From NCBI GenBank assembly GCA_030652715.1, contig JAUSQB010000224.1, positions 1 to 8,439 on the forward strand: DNA of 8,439 nucleotides, given 5' to 3'. How positions within the stretch are numbered: the first letter of the stretch is position 1; each line of letters begins with the position of its first letter. This document shows, piece by piece, positions 6,827-8,439 of the stretch. The position numbers were made by a program, and so were the translations under genes. This stretch comes from Rugosibacter sp. GTDB taxonomy: Bacteria > Pseudomonadota > Gammaproteobacteria > Burkholderiales > Rhodocyclaceae. Under the pieces are notes generated by a model. It made no database searches, was not told where the DNA came from, and was given only the letters and a program-made list of their open reading frames with translations.

Positions 6827-8368
6827 ATGAATTTAAATCCATCCGAAATTAGTGAGCTGATTAAAACGCGGATTCAGGCCATGCAGCTGCCCGCAACAGC
6901 GCGTAATGAAGGCACCGTGGTTTCAGTGACCGACGGCATTTGTCGCGTGCATGGTCTGGCGGACGTTATGCAGGGCGAAATGCTGGAGTTTCCCGGCAAT
7001 ACGTTTGGTTTGGCCCTTAACCTGGAGCGCGATTCAGTGGGCGCCGTGGTATTGGGGGATTACGAGCATATTTCCGAAGGCGATACCGTTAAATGCACAG
7101 GCCGTATCCTCGAAGTGCCCATCGGCCTTGAACTGCTGGGCCGTGTAGTGAATGCTCTGGGCGAGCCGATTGATGGCAAAGGCCCCATCAGCACAAAACT
7201 CACCGACAAGCTTGAAAAAGTGGCTCCTGGCGTTATTTGGCGTAAATCGGTATCGCAACCCGTGCAAACGGGTCTCAAGGCGATTGACTCGATGGTGCCG
7301 GTAGGGCGTGGGCAGCGCGAATTGATCATTGGCGATCGGCAAACGGGCAAGACAGCTGTTGCGGTTGACGCCATCATCAATCAAAAAGGCCAGAATGTGT
7401 TCTGCGTCTATGTGGCGATTGGCCAAAAAGCATCCACCGTAGCCAATGTCGTGCGCAAGCTCGAAGAGCACGGCGCAATGGAATACACGGTTGTCGTTGC
7501 TGCTACCGCATCCGATTCAGCCGCGATGCAGTTTCTTGCGCCGTATGCAGGTTGCACCATGGGTGAGTATTTCCGCGATCGCGGCATGGATGCGCTGATT
7601 GTTTACGATGATTTGACAAAGCAGGCATGGGCCTATCGTCAGATATCCCTGCTATTGCGCCGTCCCCCGGGCCGTGAGGCTTATCCAGGCGATGTGTTCT
7701 ACTTGCACTCGCGTTTGCTTGAGCGCGCCGCACGTGTCTCCGAAGCTTGGGTTGAAAGGCTGACCAACGGCGAAGTCAAGGGAAAAACGGGCTCATTGAC
7801 GGCTTTACCTATTATTGAAACCCAAGCCGGCGACGTTTCTGCTTTTGTGCCAACAAACGTGATTTCGATTACAGACGGTCAGATTTTCTTGGAGACCGAC
7901 TTATTCAACGCAGGCGTTCGTCCAGCGATTAATGCGGGTATCTCTGTTTCCCGCGTGGGTGGCGCAGCGCAGACCAAAGTTATTAAAAAGCTGTCGGGCG
8001 GTATTCGTACCGACCTCGCACAGTATCGTGAATTGGCAGCATTTGCCCAGTTTGCTTCCGATTTGGATGAGGCAACTCGTAAGCAGCTTGAGCGTGGTCG
8101 CCGTGTCACGGAATTGCTCAAACAAGCACAATATTTGCCAATGCAAGTTTGGCAAATGGCCGCATCACTCTACGCCGTGAACAACGGCTACTTTGATGAC
8201 CTCGAAGTAAAGAATGTATTGCCATTTGAAAAAGGCCTGCATGAGCATTTAAAAGCAAAGTTTGCCGATCTTGTTGCTCGTATCGAAGATACAAAAGACT
8301 TAAGTAAAGAGGACGAAGCAGCTTTGCGTGCGGCGATCGAGGATTACAAGCGTTCGGCCTCCTTCTAA
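6827..8368 (+). CDS. atpA: F1Fo ATP synthase subunit alpha (AtpA)
   Basis: Alpha forms the F1 hexamer with beta and carries the non-catalytic nucleotide sites and the arginine finger. Starting from ATG 6827 the protein has 513 residues, the same length as E. coli AtpA, and key residues fall at the same numbers. The N-terminal segment (1-25) binds delta. A beta-barrel domain runs to about 95. The P-loop GDRQTGKT is at 169-176 (Lys175, Thr176), and LIVYDD (257-262) is the Walker B strand. [12 protein letters not shown] (278-289) and the signature [14 protein letters not shown] (366-379) with the arginine finger Arg376 are intact. A helical C-terminal domain follows. A TTG directly before the ATG (6824) is in frame but less likely as start. 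The stop TAA is part of the TAAGGAG site for atpG. Confidence 0.98.
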   Translation: MNLNPSEISELIKTRIQAMQLPATARNEGTVVSVTDGICRVHGLADVMQGEMLEFPGNTFGLALNLERDSVGAVVLGDYEHISEGDTVKCTGRILEVPIGLELLGRVVNALGEPIDGKGPISTKLTDKLEKVAPGVIWRKSVSQPVQTGLKAIDSMVPVGRGQRELIIGDRQTGKTAVAVDAIINQKGQNVFCVYVAIGQKASTVANVVRKLEEHGAMEYTVVVAATASDSAAMQFLAPYAGCTMGEYFRDRGMDALIVYDDLTKQAWAYRQISLLLRRPPGREAYPGDVFYLHSRLLERAARVSEAWVERLTNGEVKGKTGSLTALPIIETQAGDVSAFVPTNVISITDGQIFLETDLFNAGVRPAINAGISVSRVGGAAQTKVIKKLSGGIRTDLAQYRELAAFAQFASDLDEATRKQLERGRRVTELLKQAQYLPMQVWQMAASLYAVNNGYFDDLEVKNVLPFEKGLHEHLKAKFADLVARIEDTKDLSKEDEAALRAAIEDYKRSASF

Positions 8369-8372
8369 GGAG
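8366..8372 (+). promoter_or_regulatory. ribosome-binding site of atpG overlapping the atpA stop
   Basis: TAAGGAG contains the atpA stop codon TAA and lies 11 bases before ATG 8384. The core match is strong; the spacing is slightly long. Confidence 0.65.
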
Positions 8373-8383
8373 CCGATAAGATC

Positions 8384-8439
8384 ATGGCAGGCACAAAAGA
8401 GATACGATCCAAGATCAAGAGCGTGCAAAACACGCGCAA
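8384..8439 (+). CDS. atpG: F1Fo ATP synthase subunit gamma (AtpG), 3' part missing
   Basis: Gamma is the central rotor shaft of F1, turning inside the alpha-beta hexamer and joined to the c-ring. Only the first 18 codons and two further bases lie in the window, reading MAGTKEIRSKIKSVQNTR, which is the typical gamma N-terminus that starts the long coiled-coil helix. The gene follows atpA after 15 bases with TAAGGAG upstream, and this is the expected place for atpG in the operon. Nothing can be said about the rest of the protein. Confidence 0.93.
   Translation, partial: MAGTKEIRSKIKSVQNTR

Noticed and set aside
7573..7584. Perfect 12-base palindrome CCGCGATCGCGG in atpA
   Set aside because: It encodes the conserved Arg-Asp-Arg-Gly stretch, is single copy in the window and has no following signal. 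It is best explained by codon content.
7729..7734. CACGTG, the core of parS, inside atpA
   Set aside because: The flanking bases do not match the parS arms (TGTTT/AAACA), so it is a plain hexamer in a conserved gene.

Overview
The window is an ordinary, densely packed stretch of bacterial chromosome. It carries eleven genes, all on the plus strand and almost without gaps: mnmG (5' end missing), rsmG, parA, parB, atpI, atpB, atpE, atpF, atpH, atpA and the first 18 codons of atpG. The protein sequences and the order mnmG-rsmG-parA-parB-atpI-atpBEFHA(G) point to a betaproteobacterium. The AtpF opening ([10 protein letters not shown]) and the AtpE sequence are of the type I associated with that class. 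Genus and family cannot be called from this window. Base composition looks even throughout, with no sign of recent transfer, insertion sequences, tRNA/rRNA genes or CRISPR.

Region 1 (1-4115) is the mnmG-rsmG-parA-parB cluster. MnmG and RsmG modify the translation machinery: tRNA wobble uridine for MnmG, G527 of 16S rRNA for RsmG. ParA and ParB segregate the chromosome origin. mnmG and rsmG share an ATGA overlap, rsmG and parA are 3 bases apart, and parA and parB are 1 base apart. This suggests one co-transcribed, translationally coupled unit whose promoter lies before the window. In many proteobacteria this cluster sits near oriC, but no parS site or cluster of DnaA boxes is visible here.

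Region 2 (4116-4308) is the only sizeable non-coding gap, 193 bases. It holds a near-consensus sigma-70 promoter (TTGACA, 17-base spacer, TAAAAT) followed by a GC-rich discriminator and a leader of about 48 bases. It marks the start of the ATP synthase operon. No convincing terminator separates parB from it.

Region 3 (4309-8439) is the start of the F1Fo ATP synthase operon: atpI (assembly/accessory membrane protein), atpB (a), atpE (c), atpF (b), atpH (delta), atpA (alpha) and atpG (gamma, cut off). The key residues for proton transport (Arg207 of a, Asp60 of c) and nucleotide binding (P-loop and arginine finger of alpha) are all present, so the enzyme looks intact and proton-driven. The AT-rich 53-base spacer and strong ribosome-binding site before atpE fit the need for many c subunits per complex.

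No undescribed system was found. The observations below concern regulation and start sites and are of modest interest.
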